Origin: Marivivens sp. | Lineage (GTDB): Bacteria > Pseudomonadota > Alphaproteobacteria > Rhodobacterales > Rhodobacteraceae | Assembly (NCBI GenBank): GCA_024642185.1 | Contig: JAHEBR010000042.1 | Coordinates: forward strand, 1 to 12,744 | Length of the DNA: 12,744 nt | Reading direction: 5' to 3' | Part shown: positions 1 to 6,614 of the stretch, one piece after another | Layout of the letters: each line of letters begins with the position of its first letter | How positions within the stretch are numbered: position 1 is the first letter of the stretch | The notes under the pieces: generated by a model | The model's input: the letters and a program-made list of their open reading frames with translations, nothing else | The model's database searches: none | What the model was told of the DNA's origin: nothing | Translations under genes and position numbers: made by a program

Positions 1-1
1 C

Positions 2-964
2 TCGGGCCACCTCGATCTGCCACGGATGCGCAAGGGCGGCTTTGTCGGTGGCTTCTTCGCCATGTATATCCCCTCGCCCGAGGCCGATCCCAAGATCGAC
101 CGCGATGCGCTGATGAATGAGCCGAGCTATGATTTCCCGCTCGACCCGCTGATCGACCATGTCGAGGGCCAGCCCTTCGCCTGGTCGGAAGCCTGCCATT
201 TCCAATGGATGGAGCGCGCGGCCCTCGGCGCCTTTCGCATTTGCCGCACCGGCGCCGATGTGCGCGCCGCAATCGCCGACGACGCGGTGGCGGGCATCCT
301 GCATATGGAAGGGGCCGAGGCCATCGACCCCGACCTCGAAGGCCTCTACCTCTGGCACGCCGCCGGCCTGCGCTCGATCGGCCCCGTCTGGAGCCGCCCG
401 ACCGTTTTCGGCCACGGCGTCCCCTTCCGCTTTCCCGGCACGCCCGACACGGGCGACGGGCTGACCGAGGCGGGGATGCGTCTTGTCCGCGCCTGCGACG
501 GGCTCGGCATCCAGATCGACCTGTCGCACCTGAATGAAAAGGGCTTTGACGATGTGGCCCGCCTCTCGAGCCGCCCGATGGTCGCGACCCACTCGAACGC
601 CCACGCCCATTGCCCCTCGACCCGCAACCTGACCGACCGGCAACTCAAGGTCATCGCCGAATCCGACGGTATCGTCGGCCTCAATTTCGCGACGATCTTC
701 CTGCGCCCCGATGGCCGCAAGGATCCGGCGATGGGCTGGGATCCCATCATGCGCCATCTCGATCACCTTGTTTCAATGCTGGGCGAGGCCCGCGTCGGCT
801 TTGGCTCGGATTTCGACGGCGCGACCATGCCGCAAGGCATCGGCGATGTGGCGGGCCTGCCCGCGCTTTGCGAGGCGATGCTGGCGCATGGCTTTGGCCG
901 CGACCTCGTGGCCAAGATCGCCAGCGAGAACTGGCTTTCCTTCCTTGATCGGACCCTGCGCTAG
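2..964 (+). CDS. Membrane dipeptidase (peptidase M19), 5' end missing
   Basis: This is a zinc dipeptidase of the renal-dipeptidase (M19) family, amidohydrolase fold. The reading frame is open from base 2, so the gene starts before the window; the ATG at 26 is internal, because the upstream codons (SGHLDLPR) continue the family's conserved stretch before GGFVGGFFAMY. Family landmarks follow in order: HMEGAEAI with the bridging-Glu region, a Ser/Thr-His metal-ligand segment ATHSNAHAHCPSTRN, and GFGSDFDGA near the C terminus with the conserved Asp. The first metal motif (HxD) should lie on the missing N-terminal part. Family members cleave dipeptides, often with broad or D-amino-acid specificity; the substrate cannot be read here. 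It converges on soxT with only 3 nt between the stop codons and has no evident link to sulfur oxidation. The family assignment is firm. Confidence 0.9.
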   Translation, partial: SGHLDLPRMRKGGFVGGFFAMYIPSPEADPKIDRDALMNEPSYDFPLDPLIDHVEGQPFAWSEACHFQWMERAALGAFRICRTGADVRAAIADDAVAGILHMEGAEAIDPDLEGLYLWHAAGLRSIGPVWSRPTVFGHGVPFRFPGTPDTGDGLTEAGMRLVRACDGLGIQIDLSHLNEKGFDDVARLSSRPMVATHSNAHAHCPSTRNLTDRQLKVIAESDGIVGLNFATIFLRPDGRKDPAMGWDPIMRHLDHLVSMLGEARVGFGSDFDGATMPQGIGDVAGLPALCEAMLAHGFGRDLVAKIASENWLSFLDRTLR

Positions 965-967
965 GGA

Positions 968-2020
968 TCAGTCCGGCTGGAAGCCCGCAATCATGTGCCG
1001 CAGGCCAAGTGCCGCGCCCGCAAGGATCGCGGCCACCGTGAGCGGCGCCGACCACGCCAGCACCGAGAAGGCCGAAAGCCCCTGACCGACGCTGCACCCC
1101 AGCGCCACCACCGCGCCAAAGCCCATGAGCCCCGCGCCGAAGATCTGCCGCCGCAATTCGCGCGGGTCTTCGCAGGCTTCCCAGCGGAAATGCCCCTTGA
1201 TCAGCGAGCCGATGAAGGCGCCAAACCAGACACCCGCCACCGAGCCGATCGCGAAAGAAAGGGTCTGGCCCGAGGCGGTCATTGTCCAGAGGATCGTCTC
1301 ACCGATGGGCGAGGAGAAGGTATGCGAGGCGACCTGCGTCCCGTCAAAACCGTTCGTGGCGATCCACTGGGTTCCGGCCCAAGCGGCCACGGCCGAAAGC
1401 CCCACGGCGGTGCCCCAGATCAGGGTGGTCGACGATTGCCGCACCCGCGCGGGTGCCGCGACGAACGCCAGGATCGCAAGGCCGATCACGATGCCGATGA
1501 GGCTCGGCGAAACCCCCGTGACCGTCGACAGCCAATGGGCAATGCCCGGCGGGGTGCCGGTCGCCTCGACCTGCGGAAAGGCCCAGATGCGGAAATAGGC
1601 GAGGGGGCCGGAAATGGTTGCATAAGCGACAATGCCCATCACCAGAACGATCACGAAATTCCGCAGATCGCCGCCGCCAAGCCGGGCAAGCGCGCCAAAG
1701 CCGCAGTTGCCGGCAAGCGCCATGCCATAGCCGAAGACAAGCCCGCCAATGATGCTCGCGAGGGGCGCAAAGGCAAAACCGAGATAGATCGTCTCTTCGG
1801 CGTTCAGAAGACCCGCGCCCATGAGCGCAAAGCTGCCTGTCACGGCCACGCCAATGGCGATGCCCCACATCCGCAGGCGCATGTCTGATTCGGCGTAGAG
1901 ATAGTCCTCGATCGCGCCAAGTGTGCAGAATCTGCCCAAGCGCGAGGCGAGCCCGAGCAAGAGGCCGCTTAGAACACCGACAATTGCTGCTGCGTTACCG
2001 TCACCAAGAAAATCAAGCAT
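968..2020 (-). CDS. soxT: SoxT, YeeE/YedE-family sulfur transporter
   Basis: A 350-residue, very hydrophobic integral inner-membrane protein of the YeeE/YedE (DUF395, sulfur transport) family. Characterised relatives such as TsuA/YeeE take up thiosulfate through a chain of conserved cysteines. Candidate equivalents here are C32 (RFCTLG), C106 (GNCGFG) and C309 (ALGCSVGQG), each next to the Gly-rich turns typical of the family; a fourth, C283, is in the cytoplasm-like loop WEACEDPRELRRQ. The ATG at 2020 is preceded by AGAGGGG at a suitable distance. It is the last gene of the leftward soxS-soxR-soxT group. In Pseudaminobacter salicylatoxidans, as I recall, soxSRT is required for thiosulfate oxidation. 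By inference it imports thiosulfate or sulfane sulfur, possibly to supply the signal to SoxR or to feed a cytoplasmic pathway. Family certain; substrate inferred. Confidence 0.88.
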   Translation of the reverse strand: MLDFLGDGNAAAIVGVLSGLLLGLASRLGRFCTLGAIEDYLYAESDMRLRMWGIAIGVAVTGSFALMGAGLLNAEETIYLGFAFAPLASIIGGLVFGYGMALAGNCGFGALARLGGGDLRNFVIVLVMGIVAYATISGPLAYFRIWAFPQVEATGTPPGIAHWLSTVTGVSPSLIGIVIGLAILAFVAAPARVRQSSTTLIWGTAVGLSAVAAWAGTQWIATNGFDGTQVASHTFSSPIGETILWTMTASGQTLSFAIGSVAGVWFGAFIGSLIKGHFRWEACEDPRELRRQIFGAGLMGFGAVVALGCSVGQGLSAFSVLAWSAPLTVAAILAGAALGLRHMIAGFQPD

Positions 2021-2039
2021 ACACGCCCCTCTTCTGGTT

Positions 2040-2054
2040 CCGCCCGGAGGGCGG
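2040..2054 (-). other. Hairpin between soxR and soxT
   Basis: A perfect 6-bp inverted repeat, CCGCCC-GGA-GGGCGG, fills part of the 43-nt gap between soxR and soxT. No T run follows it on the minus strand, so it is unlikely to be a full intrinsic terminator. It could stabilise or punctuate the soxSRT messenger, for example by lowering soxT relative to soxR. The dyad is seen directly; its function is inferred. Confidence 0.35.
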
Positions 2055-2063
2055 AGCGAGAGC

Positions 2064-2399
2064 TCAGGCGACCCGGCAGAACATATCGTAAATCAGGTCA
2101 ATGATCTGACGTGGCTTCTGATCCGTCAACCGGTAGTAGATGGCTTTGCCGTCACGGCGAGGAGTTACCAGCCCTTCCAGACGCAAACGCGCAAGTTGCT
2201 GAGACACAGCGGCTTGGCGAGCAGCAAGAAGCTCTTCGAGTTCGGTCACTGATTTCTCGCCCGTAGCGAGGTGACAAAGGATCATCAGCCGGCCCTCGTG
2301 GCTGATCGCCTTGAGGAAGTTGGACGCGTCAGTGGCACTATCCATCATCCGATCGAGATCGGCCGCGCAAATCTTGTCGTCAATAATCGGAATTCCCAT
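2064..2399 (-). CDS. soxR: SoxR, ArsR-family (SqrR/BigR-like) sulfur-sensing repressor
   Basis: A 111-residue winged-helix DNA-binding protein of the ArsR/SmtB family. The recognition region is VTELEELLAARQAAVSQQLARL (about residues 51-72), and the wing is TPRRDGKAIYYRL (79-91). Cysteines are at 11, 42 and 108. C42 and C108 have the same 66-residue spacing as the two persulfide-sensing cysteines I recall for SqrR of Rhodobacter capsulatus (C41, C107), and C42 sits in the same MILCHLATGE context of the helix after the first dimer segment. I infer a cytoplasmic repressor released when per- or polysulfide bridges the cysteines. It is not the MerR-type redox regulator of the same name. It lies between soxS and soxT, with a 104-nt leader to soxS. 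The start is the ATG at 2399; its ribosome site is poor, and a start at Met18 cannot be excluded. Confidence 0.9.
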   Translation of the reverse strand: MGIPIIDDKICAADLDRMMDSATDASNFLKAISHEGRLMILCHLATGEKSVTELEELLAARQAAVSQQLARLRLEGLVTPRRDGKAIYYRLTDQKPRQIIDLIYDMFCRVA

Positions 2400-2503
2400 T
2401 GGATGCTCTACTCAGTCAAAATCAAACATTTTTTGTGCTTTTGGCACATTTACCCGGAAATTCAAACCACCATACTCATGTAACAAGGGAAAAAATCCTC
2501 CCT
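2400..2503. other. soxS-soxR spacer, no gene seen
   Basis: This 104-nt spacer is clearly more AT-rich than its surroundings. It contains a short dyad GTGC-TTTTG-GCAC near 2437-2449 and an imperfect one, AAGGGA/TCCCTT, at 2485-2504. Neither is followed by a T run in the direction of soxR, so I do not call a terminator. An ATTCAAA string at 2460-2466 resembles half of the putative SoxR operators found elsewhere in the window, but its second half is missing. The spacer may hold a secondary promoter for soxR-soxT; nothing decisive is visible. Confidence 0.4.
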
Positions 2504-2875
2504 TCAACCACTCGGCGTGATGCGGGCAAGGATCCCGGCTTGGTCCAGCATCATTCCAAGAAGGCCCCAGAAGAAATCCTCCCCCGGATAGCCTTCGATA
2601 CGTTCTATTTCCTGGCCGTCCACCGCAAGAATAAAAGTCGGTGTAAAGACGACCGGCCGTTTCAGCGTCAGCCCTTCCGGCAACGCGGCCCGCGCGTTGA
2701 TCATCATCAGCGGCGCGGCCTGCCCCTCGGGGGTCTTGGGATAAATCGGCCCGATTTGGGCCTCCCAGGCCTCGCACCAAACGCACCCTTCGGCCTCGGC
2801 CATGACGAGGCGGGTTTCTGCCGATGCGGTAAAACCGACCCAAAGGAGCGAGAAGACGAGCACAAGGAGCCGCAT
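2504..2875 (-). CDS. soxS: SoxS, periplasmic thioredoxin-like protein
   Basis: A 123-residue secreted thioredoxin-fold protein. The N terminus MRLLVLVFSLLWVGFTASA is a typical Sec signal peptide, cleaved near residue 19. The mature part carries the redox pair C31-V-W-C34, followed later by the conserved cis-Pro region FTPTFIL. In Paracoccus pantotrophus, SoxS is reported to reactivate the SoxYZ carrier by thiol-disulfide exchange, and the same role is likely here. I chose the ATG at 2875, which puts the positively charged residue directly before the hydrophobic core; a TTG at 2893 would add six residues with no benefit. It is the first gene of the leftward soxSRT unit and is divergent from soxV; the 79-nt gap between their start codons holds overlapping promoters and a likely SoxR operator. 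Confidence 0.88.
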   Translation of the reverse strand: MRLLVLVFSLLWVGFTASAETRLVMAEAEGCVWCEAWEAQIGPIYPKTPEGQAAPLMMINARAALPEGLTLKRPVVFTPTFILAVDGQEIERIEGYPGEDFFWGLLGMMLDQAGILARITPSG

Positions 2876-2893
2876 AGCGGGACCGCCTACCAA

Positions 2894-2922
2894 TTGACGA
2901 AACGTATTTCATACAGCATAAT
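2894..2922 (+). promoter_or_regulatory. Candidate soxV(W) promoter
   Basis: TTGACG at 2894-2899 and CATAAT at 2917-2922 are separated by exactly 17 nt; each hexamer matches the sigma70 consensus at 5 of 6 positions. Predicted transcription start is near 2929, about 26 nt before the soxV ATG. This is the best-looking promoter in the window and it overlaps the putative SoxR operator. Confidence 0.6.
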
Positions 2923-2935
2923 TTGAATATGTGAA
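2908..2935 (-). promoter_or_regulatory. Candidate soxS(RT) promoter
   Basis: Read on the minus strand, TTCACA (complement of 2930-2935), a 16-nt spacer and TATGAA (complement of 2908-2913) form a sigma70-like promoter with matches of 5/6 and 4/6. It would start transcription near 2901, upstream of the soxS ATG at 2875. Its -35 lies inside the putative SoxR operator at 2921-2936, so one bound repressor could control both directions. This is a sequence-based prediction. Confidence 0.45.
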
Positions 2936-2936
2936 T
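2921..2936. promoter_or_regulatory. Putative SoxR operator in soxS-soxV gap
   Basis: ATTT-N8-GAAT differs at one base from ATTC-N8-GAAT, the motif I recall as the SqrR-type operator. It begins on the last two bases of the soxV -10 and covers the predicted start site, the usual position for a repressor. A SoxR-binding site in this intergenic region is also what I recall from work on Pseudaminobacter salicylatoxidans. Binding here is inferred. Confidence 0.5.
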
Positions 2937-2954
2937 TTTACAAGGACACATATC

Positions 2955-3692
2955 ATGCTCGACATGAGTTATCTCGGCGCAGCCCTAGCCGGGATCCTGT
3001 CGTTCTTCACGCCATGTGTCTTGCCGATGGTGCCCTTTTACCTCTGCTATATGGCAGGCGTGTCGATGGCCGAGCTGCACGGCCACAAGGAAATCCCGGA
3101 AGGCGCGCAAAAGCGCCTCATACTTTCTGCGATCGCCTTTGCCTTTGGCGTGACCACGATCTTCGTCCTTCTCGGCATGGGCGCCACGGCGCTTGGACAG
3201 GTCTTTGCCCAGTGGAAGCAGCCGCTTTCCTATGTGGCGGCCGGTATCCTCGCGCTCTTCGGTCTCCATTTCATGGGCGTCTTGCACATTCCGCTGTTTC
3301 ACCGCGAGGCGCGGATCCAGAGCGACAGCAAACCTTCAACCATGCTCGGCGCCTATGTCATGGGCCTCGCCTTCGGCTTTGGCTGGACGCCCTGCGTCGG
3401 CCCCGCACTCGCCTCGATCCTGATGATCGCCAGCGGCATGGGCGATATCTGGCGCGGCGGCCTTCTGCTCTTCGTCTATGGCATGGCGATGACCACGCCC
3501 TTCATCGTCGCCGCGCTTTTCGCCAAGCCGTTCCTCGGCTGGATGGCGCGCAACCGCAAATACCTCGGCCATGTCGAAAAAGTGATGGGCGCGATGCTCA
3601 TTGTCTTTGCTATTCTGATCGCGACGAACTCGGTCAACTACATCGCCCAATGGCTCATCGACCACGTCCCATCGCTGGTCAAACTTGGATAA
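2955..3692 (+). CDS. soxV: SoxV, CcdA-type transmembrane electron carrier
   Basis: A 245-residue inner-membrane protein of the CcdA/DsbD-beta family with about six hydrophobic segments. The two redox cysteines lie in the duplicated signature motifs TPC21VLP and TPC147VGP. Family members carry electrons from cytoplasmic thioredoxin to periplasmic partners; in sox clusters the partner is SoxW, encoded next. Together they keep the Sox periplasmic proteins competent and may also help cytochrome c maturation. I chose the ATG at 2955 because it is preceded by AAGGA at 8 nt and gives the standard short CcdA N terminus (MLDMSYLGAALAGILSFFTPC). A GTG at 2931 would overlap the promoter and operator and is rejected. 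Spacing to soxW is 16 nt, so the two are surely one transcript. Confidence 0.92.
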   Translation: MLDMSYLGAALAGILSFFTPCVLPMVPFYLCYMAGVSMAELHGHKEIPEGAQKRLILSAIAFAFGVTTIFVLLGMGATALGQVFAQWKQPLSYVAAGILALFGLHFMGVLHIPLFHREARIQSDSKPSTMLGAYVMGLAFGFGWTPCVGPALASILMIASGMGDIWRGGLLLFVYGMAMTTPFIVAALFAKPFLGWMARNRKYLGHVEKVMGAMLIVFAILIATNSVNYIAQWLIDHVPSLVKLG

Positions 3693-3708
3693 AGGGTCTC
3701 CCCCCGCA

Positions 3709-4278
3709 ATGCTCAAGCGCCTGCTTCTCGCTCTCGCCCTTCTTCTGCCTGCCGCTGTCTCGGCCGAGCCGTGGATGGGGGATGACGGCCTGCACAAGAC
3801 CACCTGGATGCGCGACACGTTCAAGGATCTGAACGAGGATCTGGCCGAAGCGACCGACCTTGGCCTGCGCCTGATGGTGATGGTCGAGCAGCGCGGCTGC
3901 ATCTATTGCACCAAGATGCACGAAGAGGTCTTCACCGACTTCGAGATCGAAAACTACATCATCGACAACTTCTTCGTGGTTCAGCTCAACATGTTCGGCG
4001 ATGTCGATGTCACCGACTTCGACGGCGAGACTTTGTCCGAGCGCGAGATGATCATGAAATGGGGCGTGATGTTCACCCCGACGATTCTGTTCTTCCCCGA
4101 AGAGGTGACCGAATCCAAGCCCGCGCCGCAGGTTGCGGTGGGTTTGATTCCCGGTGCGCTGGGCAAGGGCATGACCCTCAACATGCTGACGTGGGTCAAC
4201 GAGAAGATCTACGAGAACGGCGAAAACTTCCAAAAATATCATGCCCGTATGCTGGAAGAGGGCCGCGGCGGGAACTGA
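3709..4278 (+). CDS. soxW: SoxW, periplasmic thioredoxin
   Basis: A 189-residue secreted thioredoxin-like protein. MLKRLLLALALLLPAAVSA is a clear Sec signal peptide ending near residue 19. The active pair is C64-I-Y-C67 within EQRGCIYCTKM, a form typical of the SoxW/thioredoxin-2-like group, followed by the cis-Pro segment FTPTILFF. In Paracoccus pantotrophus SoxW is the partner reduced by SoxV. The start at 3709 is chosen because it begins the signal peptide directly; an in-frame TTG at 3685 would overlap the end of soxV. After its stop there is a 125-nt gap with a small hairpin and a possible regulated promoter for soxX, so soxVW and soxXYZA may be separable units. Confidence 0.9.
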   Translation: MLKRLLLALALLLPAAVSAEPWMGDDGLHKTTWMRDTFKDLNEDLAEATDLGLRLMVMVEQRGCIYCTKMHEEVFTDFEIENYIIDNFFVVQLNMFGDVDVTDFDGETLSEREMIMKWGVMFTPTILFFPEEVTESKPAPQVAVGLIPGALGKGMTLNMLTWVNEKIYENGENFQKYHARMLEEGRGGN

Positions 4279-4281
4279 TAT

Positions 4282-4297
4282 ATAACGGTTTCGTTAT
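4282..4297 (+). other. Small hairpin after soxW
   Basis: ATAACG-GTTT-CGTTAT is a perfect 6-bp inverted repeat starting 4 nt past the soxW stop codon. It has a low-GC stem and no T run, so it is at most a weak terminator or a messenger end-stabiliser between soxVW and soxXYZA. Confidence 0.3.
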
Positions 4298-4313
4298 CGC
4301 TGCGCTGCAGAAT

Positions 4314-4329
4314 ATTCAAAACCTTGAAT
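4314..4329. promoter_or_regulatory. Putative SoxR operator upstream of soxX
   Basis: ATTC-N8-GAAT is matched exactly, and the inner bases extend the dyad to ATTCAA-AACC-TTGAAT. It lies in the 125-nt soxW-soxX gap, where a SoxR site is also reported in Pseudaminobacter salicylatoxidans as I recall. The preceding bases (GAATAT at 4310-4315) sit where the -10 lies at the soxV and soxB sites but are a poor match. An alternative promoter, TTGCCA (4336-4341) with TATGGT (4360-4365) after an 18-nt spacer, lies just downstream. The operator call is stronger than either promoter. Confidence 0.6.
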
Positions 4330-4403
4330 TTGTCATTGCCATCGCCAGAGGCCGTAGTCTATGGTATGCAATGATAAGCATATGATGAACTGAGGGAGGG
4401 TTC

Positions 4404-4880
4404 ATGAAGCGCATCATACCAATCACCGCAGGTGTGGCATTGGCTGCAACGATCGCCGTTGCTGCTGACATCACGCCAGAGAACGTCGCTTTCGACGAAT
4501 ACGGCGCGGTCGCCGAATCGCTTACGGGCGTTGCAGGCGATCCGGCAGCTGGACTTGTTGCCATGGAGACCAAGAGCCAGGGCAACTGTTTCGCATGCCA
4601 CCAGATTTCCGCTGCGGCGGAAATCCCGTTCCACGGCAGTATCGGCCCATCGCTTGATGGCGCCGGCTCGCGTTGGGACGCAGCACAGCTGCGTGGCATC
4701 GTGGCAACGGCCAAGAACACGTTCCCCGACACCGTGATGCCGAGCTTCTACAAAGCAAGCGGCTTCATTCGTCCGGGCGACGGTTTCACTGGCAAAGCCG
4801 GCACTGAACCTCTTCCGACCCTGATGACCGCTCAGCAGGTGGAAGACGTCGTGGCCTATCTGCTTACACTCACAGAATAG
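4404..4880 (+). CDS. soxX: SoxX, monoheme c-type cytochrome of SoxXA
   Basis: A 158-residue periplasmic cytochrome c, the small subunit of the SoxXA enzyme that couples thiosulfate oxidatively to the SoxY cysteine. The signal peptide is MKRIIPITAGVALAATIAVA. The single heme site is C62-F-A-C65-H66, and M112 in DTVMPSFY is the expected second axial ligand. The C terminus has the usual helix VEDVVAYLLTLTE. The ATG at 4404 follows a strong GAGGGAGGG ribosome site. It is the first gene of the tightly spaced soxXYZA group (27, 17 and 25 nt gaps). Codon use is somewhat less strictly C-ending than in hemA or soxV. Confidence 0.95.
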   Translation: MKRIIPITAGVALAATIAVAADITPENVAFDEYGAVAESLTGVAGDPAAGLVAMETKSQGNCFACHQISAAAEIPFHGSIGPSLDGAGSRWDAAQLRGIVATAKNTFPDTVMPSFYKASGFIRPGDGFTGKAGTEPLPTLMTAQQVEDVVAYLLTLTE

Positions 4881-4907
4881 TGGCCTCTGGCCTTACGAGG
4901 AGACACA

Positions 4908-5324
4908 ATGAAATTCACCCGTAGAGATACGATGTTGATGGCTGGCGGTGTTGCGGCCCTGTCCGCTCTTCCGATCCGTGCCCTGGCGGCCGGTGAAGAA
5001 GAAATCGCAGCCTTCACCGGCGGCGCTGCCATCGCTGAGGGCGGCGTCACGCTGACCACTCCCGAAATCGCCGAGAACGGCAACACCGTTCCGGTCGAAG
5101 TCAACGCCCCGGGCGCCGTTTCGATCATGGTTCTTGCCCTTGGCAACCCGAACCCCGGCGTCTGCACCTTCAACTTCGGCCCGCTCGCCGGTGCCCAGTA
5201 CGGCTCGACCCGTATCCGTCTGTCGAAGACGCAGATGGTCACGGCAATCGCCAAGATGGCTGACGGTTCGTTCGCGCAGGCCTCGAGCGAGGTCAAGGTC
5301 ACCATCGGCGGCTGCGGCGGCTGA
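4908..5324 (+). CDS. soxY: SoxY, sulfur-carrier subunit of SoxYZ
   Basis: A 138-residue periplasmic protein that holds all pathway intermediates on one cysteine. The N terminus MKFTRRDTMLM carries a twin-arginine (Tat) signal, with a hydrophobic core and an ALA cleavage region near residue 27. The mature domain ends in the hallmark swinging arm GGCGG, with C136 as the carrier residue. SoxY pairs with SoxZ, which lacks a signal and is exported with it. The spacing from soxX (27 nt, with GAGGAG before the ATG) and to soxZ (17 nt) supports co-translation. The C-terminal motif makes this identification essentially certain. Confidence 0.97.
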   Translation: MKFTRRDTMLMAGGVAALSALPIRALAAGEEEIAAFTGGAAIAEGGVTLTTPEIAENGNTVPVEVNAPGAVSIMVLALGNPNPGVCTFNFGPLAGAQYGSTRIRLSKTQMVTAIAKMADGSFAQASSEVKVTIGGCGG

Positions 5325-5341
5325 GTCAGGAGTAAAGACAA

Positions 5342-5671
5342 ATGGCAGAAAACGTAACACCCCGCGTACGTGTCCCTAGCTCTGCAGCAGCAGGCGAAGT
5401 GATCACGATCAAGACGCTCATCAGCCACATCATGGAATCGGGCCAGCGCAAGAACAGCGACGGCAACCTCATTCCGCGTTCGATCATCAATCGCTTTACC
5501 TGCGATTTCAACGGTCAGAACGTCATCGACGTGACGCTCGAGCCCGCGATCTCGACGAACCCGTATTTTGAATTCCAGGCCCAGGTTCCGGAAGCCGGCA
5601 CCTACACCTTCACCTGGTATGACGACGACGGTTCCGTCTACACCGACACCAAAGACATCGCGATCGGCTGA
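5342..5671 (+). CDS. soxZ: SoxZ, partner subunit of the SoxYZ carrier
   Basis: A 109-residue immunoglobulin-like beta-sandwich protein without a signal peptide, of the usual SoxZ length. Recognisable family stretches are the N-terminal PRVRVPSSAAAGEVITIKTLISH, the central IPRSIINRFTCDFNGQ and the C-terminal FTWYDDDGSVYTDTK. It forms the heterodimer with SoxY and is presumed to cross the membrane by hitch-hiking on SoxY's Tat signal. The ATG at 5342 follows CAGGAGT at a normal distance. It contains a single Cys (C54), not known to carry substrate. Confidence 0.96.
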   Translation: MAENVTPRVRVPSSAAAGEVITIKTLISHIMESGQRKNSDGNLIPRSIINRFTCDFNGQNVIDVTLEPAISTNPYFEFQAQVPEAGTYTFTWYDDDGSVYTDTKDIAIG

Positions 5672-5696
5672 TCTTCAGTCACAGGGAGGAACGCGA

Positions 5697-6548
5697 ATGA
5701 CTAAGACTGTTCTGAAAGGAGCGATCACATCGATTGCCATCCTCGCAGGTGCCGGAATGGCCCTTGCCGAGGGCGGCCTCGTGATCAATGGCGATCTGGA
5801 GTTGACCACCGAGGCTCCGGCCGCGGACCATCTCGCAGGCCACCTCACCACCGTCTACTCGGGGTGGGTGTTCCGCGATTCGTTTACTCAAGCCATGGAA
5901 ATGGACGACTTCGACAACCCGGGTATGCTCTTCGTCGACGCTGGCGAAGCCATGTGGAACGAGCCCGCCGGAACCTCCGGTAAAGCTTGTGCCGATTGTC
6001 ACGCCGATGCGTCCGAAAGCATGGCTGGCGTACGCGCTGTTTATCCGAAGTGGAACGAAGCCGCTGGCGAAGTTCGTACTCTGGAGATGCAGATCAACGC
6101 TTGCCGCACCGAGAATCAGGGTGCTGAAGCCCTGAAATATGGCAAAGGCGACATCGTTTCGCTCGAAGCCTATATCTCGATGCAGTCGCGCGGTCTGCCG
6201 ATGAACGTCGCGATCGACGGCCCTGTGGCTGACGTTTGGGCGCAGGGCAAAGAGATGTATTACACCCGGACCGGCCAGCTCGAACTCAGCTGCGCCAGCT
6301 GCCATGAAGAGAACTATGGCAACCTGATCCGCGCCGAGACCCTGTCTCAGGGCCAGACCAACGGCTTCCCGGTGTATCGCATCAAGGACAGCGTCCTGAC
6401 CTCGGCTTCCGGCCGCTTCGTCGGCTGCGTCCGCGACACCAAGGCTGAGACCTACAAGATCGACAGCTCCGAGTTTGTCGCTCTCGAGCTCTACGTCGCC
6501 TCGCGCGGCAACGGGCTTTCGGTCGAAGGCGTTTCGGTCCGCAACTAA
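5697..6548 (+). CDS. soxA: SoxA, diheme c-type cytochrome of SoxXA
   Basis: A 283-residue periplasmic protein, the catalytic subunit of SoxXA. The signal peptide is MTKTVLKGAITSIAILAGAGMALA. Two heme sites are present: C98-A-D-C101-H102 and C199-A-S-C202-H203, so this is the diheme form. C136 (INACRTEN) is the likely axial ligand of heme 1. C244 in GRFVGCVRD is the expected active-site ligand of heme 2, which is found as a persulfide in Rhodovulum SoxA. The ATG at 5697 follows AGGGAGGA; the frame stays open upstream through soxZ, but that extension has no family resemblance. It is the last gene before an intrinsic terminator. Confidence 0.96.
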   Translation: MTKTVLKGAITSIAILAGAGMALAEGGLVINGDLELTTEAPAADHLAGHLTTVYSGWVFRDSFTQAMEMDDFDNPGMLFVDAGEAMWNEPAGTSGKACADCHADASESMAGVRAVYPKWNEAAGEVRTLEMQINACRTENQGAEALKYGKGDIVSLEAYISMQSRGLPMNVAIDGPVADVWAQGKEMYYTRTGQLELSCASCHEENYGNLIRAETLSQGQTNGFPVYRIKDSVLTSASGRFVGCVRDTKAETYKIDSSEFVALELYVASRGNGLSVEGVSVRN

Positions 6549-6557
6549 CGAAAATTG

Positions 6558-6584
6558 CCCGCGCCAGCCTCTGGCGCGGGTTTT
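6558..6584 (+). terminator. Intrinsic terminator between soxA and soxB
   Basis: A perfect 10-bp GC-rich stem, CCCGCGCCAG with CTGGCGCGGG around a 3-nt loop, is followed directly by TTTTCTGTAT. It starts 10 nt after the soxA stop. It should end or strongly attenuate the soxXYZA transcript, although soxB lies on the same strand. Confidence 0.85.
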
Positions 6585-6591
6585 CTGTATC

Positions 6592-6600
6592 TGGTAATAT
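6592..6600 (+). promoter_or_regulatory. Candidate extended -10 promoter for soxB
   Basis: TGGTAATAT at 6592-6600 has the TGn extension and a TAATAT hexamer. No good -35 is present 16-18 nt upstream, where the terminator stem lies, so this would be an extended -10 type promoter. The predicted start is near 6607, about 34 nt before the soxB ATG. Confidence 0.45.
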
Positions 6601-6614
6601 TCAAAAAGACGAAT
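6599..6614. promoter_or_regulatory. Putative SoxR operator upstream of soxB
   Basis: ATTC-N8-GAAT is matched exactly. As at soxV, the operator starts on the last two bases of the -10 and covers the predicted start site. It shares AATATTCAAAA with the soxX site. A second perfect dyad, AAAGACG-AATA-CGTCTTT (6605-6622), overlaps it and could be an alternative operator or a 5' hairpin in the soxB transcript. Confidence 0.55.

Noticed and set aside
2458..2474. A fourth SoxR operator upstream of soxR, based on ATTCAAA at 2460-2466
   Set aside because: Only the left half matches; the bases at the N8 position (ATAC) do not resemble GAAT.
2485..2504. Imperfect dyad AAGGGA/TCCCTT after soxS as a terminator
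   Set aside because: The loop is long, the stem weak, and no T run follows in the soxS direction.
2064..2875. Reading soxR and soxS as the oxidative-stress regulators of enteric bacteria
   Set aside because: The proteins here are an ArsR-type repressor and a secreted CxxC thioredoxin, not MerR and AraC regulators; only the names coincide.
2931..2954. GTG at 2931 as the soxV start
   Set aside because: It lies inside the predicted operator and start region, has no ribosome site, and adds residues absent from CcdA-type proteins; the ATG at 2955 has AAGGA.
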